Positions 34,387 to 44,900 of a DNA stretch of 64,000 nucleotides are shown piece by piece. Each line of letters starts with the position of its first letter. The stretch's first letter is position 1. A model generated the notes under the pieces. It had not been told where the DNA came from. It was given only the letters and a program-made list of their open reading frames with translations, and ran no database searches. A program made the translations under genes and the position numbers. Source of the DNA: Selaginella moellendorffii (lineage: Eukaryota; Streptophyta; Lycopodiopsida; Selaginellales; Selaginellaceae). Location: contig NW_003314277.1 in NCBI RefSeq assembly GCF_000143415.4, positions 1,161,108 through 1,225,107 on the forward strand, given 5' to 3'.

Positions 34387-35863
34387 ATGTGCCTTGCAAT
34401 GGCGAGAGGAGCTCCGCTATGGCGCGCGGCGACGGCGATTTGTAGGGGCCGATCGGTGCGTGGATTGCCTAGAATCACTGCAATCGGTGCGAAATCTTTC
34501 TCTGTCGATGCTTCCTCGCGCACCGATCTCATCAAGACGCTGCGCGAGCGGACCGGGGCGCCGATCAAGGATGTCAAGGAGGTGCTGGTGAAATGTGAAT
34601 GGAACGAAGGTATGCTCTTGATGAGATTGTGGAGAATTATTTTTTCTTTGGATTTTTCTATAGAGAATGCGTTTACTGAGCTGAGGAAGAAGGGCCTTGC
34701 TGCCGCGACGAAGAAATCTTCTCGTGTGGCTGCGGAAGGATTGCTTGGACTGGCACACTTCGAGAAAGGTGCCGCGGTCATAGAGATTAACAGCGAGACT
34801 GACTTTGTTGCTCGAAACGATCTCTTCCAGAGCCTTGTAAGTGATGGATGATCTTTTAGTTTTGCTCACGATTTTTCCAGGTGCTGTCAGTCGCAAAAGC
34901 GGCATCCACATTGAAAGCTGTCCAACAATTTTCTTCTAAACCAGCTGCTCTTGATTTGCACGATTTAGAGGTAAGTCTGTTCTCTCGAAGGAAAGATCTT
35001 TCATGTTTGGAAATTTCCAGCTTGTAAATGTGAAGCTGGATCACGCATCAATCACCAGAGAGCTTCGTGTACGCGACGCAGTCTCGGAAGTTGCCGCTAT
35101 CACTGGAGAAAATGTGAGACTTCGAAGAGCTTTCTATATGTCTTCGCAAAGAGGGATCGTGTCCTCGTATTTGCACATGAGTCCGGCATCAGGTACTTGT
35201 AAATTCCACTGTTTGCTCGTTTCTCACAGATTTATTCTGAAAGGTTTATCTCGGCTCGCGGGGCTCGTTTCGGTCGAGGTTGAAGATGATCAAGAAGGCT
35301 CGCATTCGGAAACACTGAAAAGCGTGGGCTCGTCTCTTGCAATGCATGTTGTTGCTGCAAGGCCGCTGTTTTTGTCTAAGGAACTCGTGGACTCTGAAGT
35401 ACTGGAGCATGAGCGGAACATCTGCAAAGCACAGGTGCAAGGCATTTGTTTTTCTGTGCCTTTATTGATTGTCTATTGTTTTTTTGTTTTGTTGTTGCAG
35501 GCCTCGACTGCTGGAAAGCAAGAGAATGTCGTCCAGAAGATGGTCGAAGGCAGGCTTGCCAAATACATGGAAGAGGTTGTTCTTCTGGAGCAGAAGTACG
35601 TTGCAGACGAAACGAAACGGATCAAAGTAAGTCACATCCTTCGAATGTGTCTCATCAGCCTCTCTTTCAGGTCCTGCTAAAAGAGGCGTCCAAGGAAATC
35701 GGGAAGACGGCCAAGATCGAGGGATTCCTGCGAATAGAAGTCGGGGAGGGGATCGAAAAGTAAGTCCTTGTTACAATCCAAGCCTTCACGAACCAATTCC
35801 TGGCTTCACTTTCCCAGGCTTGAAAAGGACTTTGCTGCCGAGGTTGCTGCTGCAGCACGATGA
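34387..35863 (+). CDS. Mitochondrial-type elongation factor Ts
   Basis: Eight exons: 34,387-34,609, 34,664-34,836, 34,881-34,970, 35,021-35,192, 35,244-35,434, 35,501-35,626, 35,671-35,759 and 35,818-35,863; 369 aa, all phases consistent. An Arg/Ala-rich presequence of about 40 residues suggests mitochondria. The UBA-like N-terminal module (LIKTLRERTGAPIKDVKEVL) lies in exon 1, and the core has [18 protein letters not shown], the conserved [11 protein letters not shown] loop and GENVRLRRA. The factor exchanges GDP for GTP on EF-Tu. The start ATG at 34,387 was chosen for the presequence; a second in-frame ATG is at 34,399. Exons 2-8 are duplicated 3.6 kb downstream. Confidence 0.92.
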
Positions 35864-36002
35864 CAGGTTGGATATTCAAAACAAGTAGGTGGTTTTATTC
35901 GAATCAAATCAATTGCCAAAGACGCTGGCACATTATCTCGAGGACAAGACGCAATGAAATAACGAATTGGAAGGTACTTCTTTCTCGCTGGAGTTAACTG
36001 AC

Positions 36003-36404
36003 TTAGTTCTTGGTGCAGTGAGCCTTGCTCCATTTCCAGCCATACGGACAGCGGTGGCAATCGTTGTTATACCAATACCAGTCACTCGGGCAGCTCACAC
36101 ACTTGCTTCCACTCCACTTCCATCCGGACGGGCATTGGTGGCACTTGTTGTTGTACCAGTACCAGTTGCTCGGGCAGCTCACGCATTTGCTTCCACTCCA
36201 CTTCCAACCGGAGAGGCATCTGTGGCAATCGTTGCTATACCAGTACCAGCCCTTGGGACACTGGATGCACTTGTGGCCGTCCCAGTTCCATCCAGATTTG
36301 CATTTCTGCTGGGCTGCTGCGCTTGCGATGCCACCAACGTCCACTCCAACCAGGAGGACTGTCACAACCATGGCCAGAAGCATCAGCTGGGACTTGCTCG
36401 CCAT
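36003..36404 (-). CDS. Small secreted Cys/Trp/Tyr-repeat protein, copy 2 (three full units)
   Basis: Intronless, 133 aa. A signal peptide plus Ala-rich linker (about 1-33, ending SAAAQQ) is followed by three full 28-residue units and a partial fourth (CPYGWKWSKAHCTKN). Each unit has four Cys, GWxW near the start and WYWY-x-N-x-CH near the end; units 2 and 3 are nearly identical. A (CT/GA)n tract lies about 35-60 bp upstream of the ATG. The 36,405-36,866 flank holds no other gene. It converges on EF-Ts (stops 140 bp apart). Function unknown, probably extracellular and disulfide-rich. Confidence 0.82.
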   Translation of the reverse strand: MASKSQLMLLAMVVTVLLVGVDVGGIASAAAQQKCKSGWNWDGHKCIQCPKGWYWYSNDCHRCLSGWKWSGSKCVSCPSNWYWYNNKCHQCPSGWKWSGSKCVSCPSDWYWYNNDCHRCPYGWKWSKAHCTKN

Positions 36405-36866
36405 CTTGGTAGAAGAAACTTTCGAAGTGTACTGAGATCTCTCTCTCTCTCTCTCTCTCTCGCAAAACTTGCTGCTGTGTGGTGGATTAGAAGTGGAGGC
36501 AATTTATAGGATGGAGGAAGTGGAGACCAAGTCCAGCGAGATTGCTACAGCGTCACTCGGTTCTGACTATTTAGCCAGCATGTTATGCTTGACATAGTCG
36601 TTAGACGTAATCTATCCAATTATCACAGAAATGGTATAAATTCGACGGCAGCCAGAACACGAGACATTGATTTCTATGTGCCAAACCATGAAATAGTCAT
36701 TTTGAAAGGATCAACTTTCCTCTTTAATAAGAAAAAGCGAAAACATGAAATTTAGCTCCCACCACCTTTTCTTGAGAAGCATATGATTATTAAACCAGAA
36801 AATGAAACTTTATTCAACTTTCTTGTGACTAGAACCGAATAGAAGTTAGCAAAATGCAGAAACGAT

Positions 36867-38016
36867 CTATGCTTTCTGACTAAACAAGAAATCCGCATAT
36901 GCATCACTGAATTTCTGCATTGTCCGCTCTCTCTCGTACAATTTAGTCATGCAGACACAATGTGTTAACTGCTTGATGCTTTCCAAAAACTCCTCATTCT
37001 GATATAGAGTAACCACACAAGGCTAGAAACCAGGAAGAAATCGAGTATCAAATCTTGTCCAACTCAATAAAGTCTCCAGATTTGATGCATTCAGTTTATC
37101 GAACTTTATCTCTCTCCTTTTAAGCCAATTGAAAAAGGGACAATAGTTTGATGAGAAAGCCTATTTTATCCCCATTTAACTCCCTCCCAAGGTTCCAAGG
37201 ATTCACGGTAACAGTATATCCAAATCTCATCTCATGATCACATGTGCTACACTCACCCCCCCCTTCAGAGATGTCAATGTCCTCATTGATTGTTAATTAA
37301 CAACCCCTACTGAGCCAAGGGGAACTAACACTTCCATTTCTACACTAAATCTACCAATCCCTCTATTGTGTAGACTAACTATTCCATGTGAGGCAATTAA
37401 TCATCCATCTGTACTGTAATCCCACTGTGGATACCTTCGTCTAGGATGCTCCACAAAAGGAAGGACATACGCATAGATGCCTAATACGTATGATTTTCAA
37501 ATTTAGGAGTAAAAATATACATTGCTCAAAGGTATATTATATTTTAGATAGCCACTAATCAATGGGAATCGAACCTGTGCCATTTGCTCTGATACCAACT
37601 ATAGCAAGATCATAGGTCACCACCACCTTAAAAATTCCAGGCAAACAGACTTTGTCAATCACATCTTTTGTGACAATAACCACCGCTCTCTTGTCTTTGA
37701 CCCTCTTTTTCTCCAAAGTGCTCAATTCCTCCACTATAGTTATTGTTGCCATTGTCACTCTCTTGGCATCCAAAACCTGTTTGATTTCATATGCGGTATC
37801 CTTGCCATTACAAAAGACTAGCATTGGGGCTCCTTTAAAAGGGTGTTGCAGCATACATTTCACGGCACTTGCAAACCTGGTAGCTCTTGATTCCCTATCC
37901 ACTGGGATCGCACACATGCGAAACTTGATAAGCTTTTGATTGCAGTCAGTGAAATAATCAGATGGACTGCCCAAAGCACCCATGCCACTAAATCCTTCCT
38001 TCTTAAAAACCTCCAT
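36867..38016 (-). pseudogene. Helicase-C-like gene, unit A: broken by insertion and nonsense mutation
   Basis: Starts with MEVFKKEGFSG at 38,016 and matches the intact unit-B gene up to FKVVVTYD. There a ~511-bp insertion (37,101-37,611) interrupts it, so the frame runs about 15 codons into foreign DNA and stops at 37,555. The severed 3' part (37,100-36,867) still matches unit B but has TAG (37,023-37,025) where unit B has TGG. The stump would encode a 153-aa chimeric peptide. The intact relative is described at 40,472. Confidence 0.8.
37101..37611 (-). mobile_element. ~511-bp insertion, TRIM- or SINE-like
   Basis: Unit B at 40,707 keeps the empty site (cagtttatcataggtc); unit A has cagtttatc, then the insert, then ataggtc. 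The trinucleotide atc flanks both sides, a possible short target duplication. Read on the minus strand, the insert starts with TTGGTATCAGAGC, which is both the usual primer-binding site of plant LTR elements (initiator tRNA-Met) and similar to a tRNA D-arm. It goes on with GGTTCGATTCC, identical to a Pol III B box. Further down comes a G-run followed by TGTAGCACATG, like a polypurine tract and LTR start. It could be a truncated miniature LTR element or a tRNA-derived SINE. Confidence 0.65.
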
Positions 38017-38212
38017 CCTGGTAGGGTTTCTAACTTATTTGAAAGAAGCAGAATTAGGCCTAATAAGAATCAAAGGTTCCAGAAGCTTATGGATAAATAA
38101 ACATAAACCGTTTCTTTTCAAAAAATAAAGGTGACAAAAAAAGTATCATTTCGAAACAATTGACGAAGCTTTCTTTCCTTTTTCTTCTGCGGATTTCTAC
38201 GATGTGGAGATA

Positions 38213-39474
38213 ATGCTAATGTTAAAGGAAGGAAGAATTGTTTTTTCTTTGGATTTTTCTATAGAGGATGCGTTTACTGAGCTGAGGAAGAAGGGCCTTG
38301 CTGCCGCGACGAAGAAATCTTCTCGTGTGGCTGCGGAAGGATTGCTTGGACTGGCACACTTCGAGAAAGGTGCCGCGGTCATAGAGATTAACAGCGAGAC
38401 TGACTTTGTTGCTCGAAACGATCTCTTCCAGAGCCTTGTAAGTGATGGATGATCTTTTAGTTTTGCTCACGATTTTTCCAGGTGCTGTCAGTCGCAAAAG
38501 CGGCATCCACATTGAAAGCCGTCCAACAATTTTCTTCTAAACCAGCTGCTCTTGATTTGCACGATTTAGAGGTAAGTCTGTTCTCTCGAAGGAAAGATCT
38601 TTCATGTTTGGAAATTTGCAGCTTGTAAATGTGAAGCTGGATCACGCATCAATCACCAGAGAGCTTTGTGTACGCGACGCAGTCTCGGAAGTTGCCGCTA
38701 TCACTGGAGAAAATGTGAGACTTCGAAGAGCTTTCTATATGTCTTCGCAAAGAGGGATCGTGTCCTCGTATTTGCACATGAGTCCGGCATCAGGTACTTG
38801 TAAATTCCACTGTTTGCTCGTTTCTCACAGATTTATTCTGAAAGGTTTATCTCGGCTCGCGGGGCTCGTTTCGGTCGAGGTTGAAGATGATCAAGAAGGC
38901 TCGCATTCGGAAACACTGAAAAGCTTGGGCTCGTCTCTTGCAATGCATGTTGTTGCTGCAAGGCCGCTGTTTTTGTCTAAGGAACTCGTGGACTCTGAAG
39001 TACTGGAGCATGAGCGGAACATCTGCAAAGCACAGGTGCAAGGCATTTGTTTTTCTCTGCCTTTTATTGATTGTCTATTGTTTTTTTGTTTTGTTGTTGC
39101 AGGCCTCGACTGCTGGAAAGCCAGAGAACGTCGTTCAGAAGATGGTCGAAGGCAGGCTTGCCAAATACATGGAAGAGGTTGTTCTTCTGGAGCAGAAGTA
39201 CGTTGCAGACGAAACGAAACGGATCAAAGTAAGTCACATCATTCGAATGTGTCTCATCAGCCTCAGGATTTGATCTTTCAGGTCCTGCTAAAAGAGACGG
39301 CCAAAGAAATCGGGAAGACGGCCAAGATCGAGGGATTCCTGCGAATAGAAGTCGGGGAGGGGATCGAAAAGTAAGTCCTTGTTACAATCCAAGCCTTCAC
39401 GAACCAATTCCTGGCTTCACTTTCCCAGGCTTGAAAAGGACTTTGCTGCCGAGGTTGCTGCTGCAGCACGATGA
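38213..39474 (+). CDS. Possible chimeric EF-Ts paralogue lacking exon 1
   Basis: Exons 38,213-38,437, 38,482-38,571, 38,622-38,793, 38,845-39,035, 39,103-39,228, 39,282-39,370 and 39,429-39,474 give 312 aa without a stop. The first 17 codons are the ATG copied from the neighbouring ORF's start (its counterpart is 41,307), filler DNA and former intron 1; then EF-Ts sequence from exon 2 to the natural stop follows in frame. All splice sites are kept. Missing are the mitochondrial presequence and the UBA-like module that contacts EF-Tu in known structures, so exchange activity or location may differ. The upstream flank is the duplicated promoter region of the neighbour. An upstream ATG at 38,202 opens a 3-codon frame. 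Whether it is expressed is unknown; it may also be a pseudogene. Confidence 0.65.
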
Positions 39475-39613
39475 CAGGTTCGATATTCAAAACAAGTAGG
39501 TGGTTTTATTCGAATCAAATCAATTGCCAAAGACGCTGGCACATTATCTCGAGGACAAGATGCAATGAAATAACGAATTGGAAGGTACTTCTTTCTCGCT
39601 GGAGTTAACTGAC

Positions 39614-40015
39614 TTAGTTCTTGGTGCAGTGAGCCTTGCTCCATTTCCAGCCATACGGACAGCGGTGGCAATCGTTGTTATACCAATACCAGTCACTCGG
39701 GCAGCTCACACACTTGCTTCCACTCCACTTCCATCCGGACGGGCATTGGTGGCACTTGTTGTTGTACCAGTACCAGTTGCTCGGGCAGCTCACGCATTTG
39801 CTTCCACTCCACTTCCAACCGGAGAGGCATCTGTGGCAATCGTTGCTATACCAGTACCAGCCTTTGGGACACTGGATGCACTTGTGGCCGTCCCAGTTCC
39901 ATCCAGACTTGCATTTCTGCTGGGCTGCTGCGCTTGCGATGCCACCAACGTCCACTCCAACCAGGAGGACTGTCACAAACATGGCCAGAAGCATCAGCTG
40001 GGACTTGCTCGCCAT
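39614..40015 (-). CDS. Small secreted Cys/Trp/Tyr-repeat protein, copy 3
   Basis: Intronless, 133 aa from MASKSQ at 40,015. It differs from copy 2 by one residue in the signal peptide (Val13 to Phe) and otherwise has the same three full 28-residue units plus partial fourth. The frame is open further upstream only because of a GA tract encoding an Arg-Glu run, which I regard as 5' leader. The 40,016-40,471 flank holds no other gene. Confidence 0.82.
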   Translation of the reverse strand: MASKSQLMLLAMFVTVLLVGVDVGGIASAAAQQKCKSGWNWDGHKCIQCPKGWYWYSNDCHRCLSGWKWSGSKCVSCPSNWYWYNNKCHQCPSGWKWSGSKCVSCPSDWYWYNNDCHRCPYGWKWSKAHCTKN

Positions 40016-40046
40016 CTTGGTAGAAGAAACTTTCGAAGTGTACTGA

Positions 40047-40048
40047 GA

Positions 40049-40088
<40 letters not shown>
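40047..40088. repeat. (CT)n tract upstream of copy 3; shorter counterpart at 36,438-36,463
   Basis: An uninterrupted ct dinucleotide run, clearly longer here than in the otherwise almost identical copy 2. It lies in the 5' leader or core promoter of the minus-strand secreted protein gene, where (GA)n tracts are common in plants. Confidence 0.85.
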
Positions 40089-40091
<3 letters not shown>

Positions 40092-40471
40092 ACTTGCTGC
40101 TGTGTGGTGGATTGGAATTTATAGGATGGAGGAAGTGGAGACCAAGTCCAGCGAGATTGCTACAGCGTCACTCGGTTCTGACTATTTAGCCAGCATGTTA
40201 TGCTTGACATGGTCGTTAGACGCAGTCTATCCAATTATCACAGAAATGGTATAAATTCGACGGCAGCCAGAACACGAGGCATTGATTTCGTGCCAAACCA
40301 TGAAACTGTCATTTTGATGGGTTCAAATTTCCTCAAGAAAATGCGAAAACATAAAATTTAGTTCCCACCACCTTTTCTTGAGAAGCATATGATTACTAAA
40401 CCAGAAAATGAAACTTATTCAACTTTCTTGTGACTAGAACCGAATAGAAGTTAGCAAAATGCAGAAACGAC

Positions 40472-41110
40472 CTATGCTTTCGGACTAAACAAGAAATCCG
40501 CATATGCATCACTGAATTTCTGCATTGTCCGCTCTCTCTCGTACAATTTAGTCATGCAGACACAATGTGCTAACTGCTTGATGCTTTCCAAAAACTCCTC
40601 GTTCTGATATAGAGTAACCACACAAGGCCAGAAACCAGGAAGAAATCGAGTATCAAATCTTGTCCAACTCAATAAAGTCTCCAGATTTGATGCGCTCAGT
40701 TTATCATAGGTCACCACCACCTTAAAAATTCCAGGCAAACAGACCTTGTCAATCACATCTTTTGTGACAATAACCACCGCTCTCTTGTCTTTGACCCTCT
40801 TTTTCTCCAAAGTGCTCAATTCCTCCACTAAAGTTACTGTTGCCATTGTCACTCTCTTGGCATCCAAAACCTGTTTGATTTCATATGCGGTATCCTTGTC
40901 GTTACAAAAGACTAGCATTGGGGCTCCTTTAAAAGGGTGTTGTAGCATACATTTCACGGCACTTGCAAACCTGGTAGCTCTTGATTCCCTATCCACTGGG
41001 ATCGCACACATGCGAAACTTGATAAGCTTTTGATTGCAGTCAGTGAAATAATCAGATGGACTGCCCAAAGCACCCATGCCGCTAAATCCTTCCTTCTTAA
41101 AAACCTCCAT
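40472..41110 (-). CDS. Stand-alone helicase C-terminal-domain-like protein
   Basis: Intronless, 212 aa. The middle resembles the RecA2 half of SF2 (DEAD-type) helicases: APMLVFCNDKDTAYEIKQVL looks like motif IV and its helix, and RAVVIVTKDVIDKVCLPGIF resembles motif V. The N-terminal ATPase half with Walker A/DEAD is absent and no HRxGRxGR motif VI can be found. Catalytic helicase activity is therefore not expected. It may be a retro- or partial copy of a helicase gene that remains open. The C-terminal 70 residues (from LSASNLETLL) are not recognised. Unit A carries a disrupted copy. Confidence 0.55.
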   Translation of the reverse strand: MEVFKKEGFSGMGALGSPSDYFTDCNQKLIKFRMCAIPVDRESRATRFASAVKCMLQHPFKGAPMLVFCNDKDTAYEIKQVLDAKRVTMATVTLVEELSTLEKKRVKDKRAVVIVTKDVIDKVCLPGIFKVVVTYDKLSASNLETLLSWTRFDTRFLPGFWPCVVTLYQNEEFLESIKQLAHCVCMTKLYERERTMQKFSDAYADFLFSPKA

Positions 41111-41306
41111 CCTGGTAGGGTTTCTAACTTATTTGAAAGAAGCAGAATTAGGCCTAATAAGAATCAAAGGTTCCAGAAGCTTATGGATAAATAAACATAA
41201 ACCGTTTCTTTTCAAAAAATAAAGGTGACAAAAAAAGTATCATTTCGAAACAATTGACGAAGCTTTCTTTCCTTTTTCTTCTGCGGATTTCTACGATGTG
41301 GAGATA
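41111..41306. promoter_or_regulatory. Divergent flank helicase-C-like / small ORF, unit B
   Basis: 196 bp between outward-facing starts. Its counterpart in unit A (38,017-38,212) now lies in front of the chimeric EF-Ts, so any plus-strand promoter here has been transferred to it. Confidence 0.45.
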
Positions 41307-41483
41307 ATGGACTTCGACCGCTGCAGCCGTTACAGCCCGGACGAAGACGATGCTTGGGTGTTGGCGAGGCTTTCCAAAAGCTTTCGGCTGGCCACTACTT
41401 CCGGAAGTTTGAGGTTTTCGAGCAAGAGTTTGCTGGCATTGCAAGGCTCTACAGGCCCAGCTGGAGATGTTTTCAGGGATTGA
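41307..41483 (+). CDS. Short ORF of unknown function, possibly 5' exon or remnant
   Basis: ATG at 41,307 opens 58 codons beginning MDFDRCSRYSPDEDDAWVLA. A second plus frame from 41,354 reads EAFQKLSAGHYFRKFEVFEQ and a third ends in acidic IEEGSDADEDSDLS, so coding character jumps between frames. This suggests either frameshifts in a decayed gene or unseen small introns. I do not recognise a family. It matters because its upstream flank and ATG were duplicated into the chimeric EF-Ts. Confidence 0.3.
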   Translation: MDFDRCSRYSPDEDDAWVLARLSKSFRLATTSGSLRFSSKSLLALQGSTGPAGDVFRD

Positions 41484-41932
41484 AGAAGGGAGTGATGCAG
41501 ATGAAGACAGTGACTTGTCGTTTGAGTTTGTTTGTTTTCATTTGATTTCTTTAGTAGTGTATTCAACTTCTCTGTTTGTTGTTTCTTTATTTCAATGGAA
41601 ACTTGGTATAGCGCGAGAGTTAAAATGGATAAACAAATTGGTCCCTTGAAAGTTTGCATCCGGGAAGTCTGATCGTGATTCATTTGACGCTTTGATTCAT
41701 CCAGCAGGGTTTTGCTTCAAGTTTTCAAGAACAAACTAAAACACGAGAAGGGGACTCATGAAACAAGAATCATGATCTTAACGAGACAAAGGAAAAATTG
41801 ATTGCCAATGCATGTAACAAACAAAAAGTTGTACCCGGAACAAAAATACGTCTGTTGTCTTCTTGCTAGGTGCTGCTCCTATTATTTCATCGGAAAAATC
41901 AAAAATTAGTGTTGAGACCACCCTTGCTAAGC
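41484..41932. other. 3' flank of NAA15, no supported gene
   Basis: About 450 bp of AT-rich sequence with no supported ORF, containing the 3' UTR of the minus-strand NAA15 gene. Confidence 0.4.
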
Positions 41933-44900
41933 TCAAGATGTTGAATTCACCGCGTCGTGGGTATCAATCCCTCTATCTACCGCCACTGTACCCGATTCCA
42001 CCGAGCCAGTCATGGAAGAAGACTTCAATCCTTTGAAGTATGTCGAGTAAGGAAAGAGCTGCGCGCAGCGAGCGCGCCATCCTGTTCAGAAAGAATAACA
42101 CTTAAGTCATAACGAATCCAAAACCAAATTTCGAGGCCTACTCTCAGCGGCATCTGGATCATCAAGCACTGATTGTAGCTTCTTGTGCACCGTCATGCAT
42201 TGCTTGAGCTCCCATTTCTCTTCGCCACTGCAAAAACGAAATCTTTGATACGAGAATCCTCTGCAGTTACCACATACCTTGAATCCAAAACAATTTTTAC
42301 GGAGGCATCTTTTTCGCCAGGAGATAGTAGTTGGAGGACCTCGGCCGCGACGACTCTATGTAGCAGCGAATCTAAAAAATGATAGAAGGCATTAGGAAAG
42401 CTCATAGGAGATGGAATAATGATCGTACCAGTATGACAGTCCAAGAAGTCCTTATTTATCTCTAACAGAGTTCTGTCCCCAAAATCCCTGCCAAGCAAAA
42501 GAAGCGACAATGAGTTTGCTTTAGACATTGAAAAACCAAGACCTTAGCAAAGATCGCTCCGCAGCGACCACTTCCCAAACAAGCTTGTCCGTAGAATCAG
42601 GTTCTGGCTTGTTGTCCACCATGTTATAAAAACGACACTGCAGACAATTCTTCAAACATTTGTTCCGAGAACAACAAGAGAAAGAAATACCAGGCAGTGA
42701 TGAATGTCAGGATGGTCACTGTTCACTCTGATGAGCCTCTTGATAGCCTGTGGGACAGTTTAAGCCAGGATGAAAAATGTTTGCACAAACCAACCTGGAA
42801 TGCCAGGAGAACTTTTTGCCGACGCATGTAAATCTCAAAAGCAAGAAGATGTGTTTCAAGCGAGTCCGGTGAGTGCATTTGCAAGAGTTTCAAATACTTC
42901 AATGCCTCGCCCAGGGGATCTTCCACCTGAAATCCAGTTCAGCACACAGCTGAAAGCCAGTAAAAGTACTTACATGAACAAGCTGCTCGCCGTCGGGATC
43001 GTTATCAAAAGGTTTCGGCGCCTGGGTTCCTTTCTTTGCACCTTTGCTGGCATTCGACGCCTTCTCTTCCTCCTTGGCCTTCTCTGCTTCCTAATAACAG
43101 AGGACACTTGTAACCGAATGTGTCATATGGATAAAACCGACCTTTTTAGCTCGAGCTTCTGCTTTTCTGCTCTTTTGACGCAGCTTCTTCCGTTCTGAAG
43201 GAGTCAATCCAGCATTGACTGCTTCTTCTTCCTCCACCGCGGTCTTTGGTGGCGAATCATATATACATAAATAGCACCTGAATCAAGAATGTCAATATGG
43301 AGTCATCACTGAACCAAAACGGACCTGATGGCGCTGCAAGCAGCTCGGTAGAAAAAGGGAAACGAGTGCAGACGGTCTTGAAATCTCAGCATATGAACGT
43401 ATGCGCGCAAAGTCATTTTACGAAGACAGTACGTGTGGAAGTCAAACTGGTCCTCCGTCATATCATTGTAATGCTTCTCCACGGCCACAAACTTTTTCAA
43501 AGCTTTGCCTAAAGCTCCTTGTCGAAAATGACTGTCTCCGGATGCCAGCTCGTACCTAAGGCGAGGACTTTTAGAGCATCTGAAACACAAAACAAATACT
43601 TACCACATGCACTGCATGTCATACAGATTGTTGTGTTGATCGCCATCCTTGGTGAAGAGCGCGGCAGTTTTCTCGGCAAGTTCAACCTGGTCGGCTTGCA
43701 ACATGCGCTTCACGCATTCGCTATTTACAAATCTGTCAGCAAGGTCCATTGTCCTTGCCTCGTCAGCTAAGGATGCCGCAGCAACGGGATCACCGGCATG
43801 CTTTAATATCCTTCCCTGCAAGAAGAGACCCGGTGAGAGCGCTTCAACTGTACCTTCCATACCTTCACAAGATATAAGTCAATTGCCGTAGGCGTATGCT
43901 TGATCGCCTCGTCTATCTTCTCCACGGCGCGTTCAACGTCCCTTTTACGGTCAAAATGCTGCAACAACTCGCATCAGAAATGCTTCTACCTGCTAAAGTA
44001 CAAACCTGCGCCAACAGATAAAGTATCCACATGAAAGCAGACGGAGGTTCTTTCTCAGTGCTACAAAGAAAACGTTAAAACCCAAACGCAGAGAAAATAG
44101 TTTGGTACCTCGAGGGAAAACATCCAGTTTTTCTCAAAGAATCTTCAAACTCCAAAATGACCTCCTCTAGAATGATTGCCTGTTGCAGAAACACTATTTA
44201 GATCGAAGCAAGAGGCAAGCAAATATTTACCCGGCTTGAAGAAGAATAAAGAGGACGCAGTGCTGAAAATAGCGATGGTACTCCCTGAATCACGATTGTA
44301 AAACATTTATGATTTCACTACGGCAGGAATCATACCTTTCTTAGAAATGGTCTAATATACTTGTCTAGTGCTCTGCGGAACGAATCTCCCTCCAAAAAAT
44401 CCAATGGCATGCGCTGAAGACAAAATTTCCCAGCACAAGCAACCAACCTGTCATTTAATGTTCATGTTCTTAGATTGAAAGGGGGATAGTTAGGAACATC
44501 AACCCCTTGAAAACAAAACAAGCTAGCTAGTAAAATTGAAAAAAGGTTAGGCAGTACCTTGGCAACAGCAGAATCTGGATGCTTTGTCCTAAGATCGTCG
44601 TAGAGCAGAACGAGCTTCGCAGTGTCCTCCTCCGTCCGCGCATCATGTTGCGATATGCCAATACATTTTTGCAGGCTTTCGTGGTACCTGCATTGACACG
44701 AGTATTGAGGAGTCAGTGGATAGCAAATGTATCGACTAGCTTACGTAGTATTGTCAGGACAGATTTCAATCAAGTTCCTGTACCCTTTCTCGGCTTCTTC
44801 AAAACGATTCAGCTTCAATAACAAACCAGCCGTCACCTCCTTTACGCCAAGCTTATCAACCTGAAAATGAGAGCAATAAATGAGTGATCAATCACAAAAC

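Larger units (their letters stand above)
34637..41309. repeat. Tandem duplication: unit A 34,637-38,215, unit B ~38,235-41,309
   Basis: The two units run in the same order and orientation: EF-Ts intron 1 to exon 8, the small secreted protein gene (minus), spacer, helicase-C-like gene (minus), and its upstream flank ending gatgtggagataatg. Coding parts differ by only a few percent. Unit A is longer mainly because of a ~511-bp insertion (37,101-37,611). About 19 bp (38,216-38,234, ctaatgttaaagg...) at the A/B junction match neither flank, as seen after end joining. Confidence 0.93.

Noticed and set aside
39614-40090. 158-aa version of secreted protein copy 3
   Set aside because: The extra N-terminal Arg-Glu run is the (GA)n leader and would destroy the signal peptide; copies 1 and 2 start at MASKSQ.
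44413-44457. Acceptor at about 44,451 (gacag|gttggtt) for NAA15 exon 10
   Set aside because: It breaks the phase; the acceptor at cttcag|cgcatg gives the conserved KRMPLDFLE reading.
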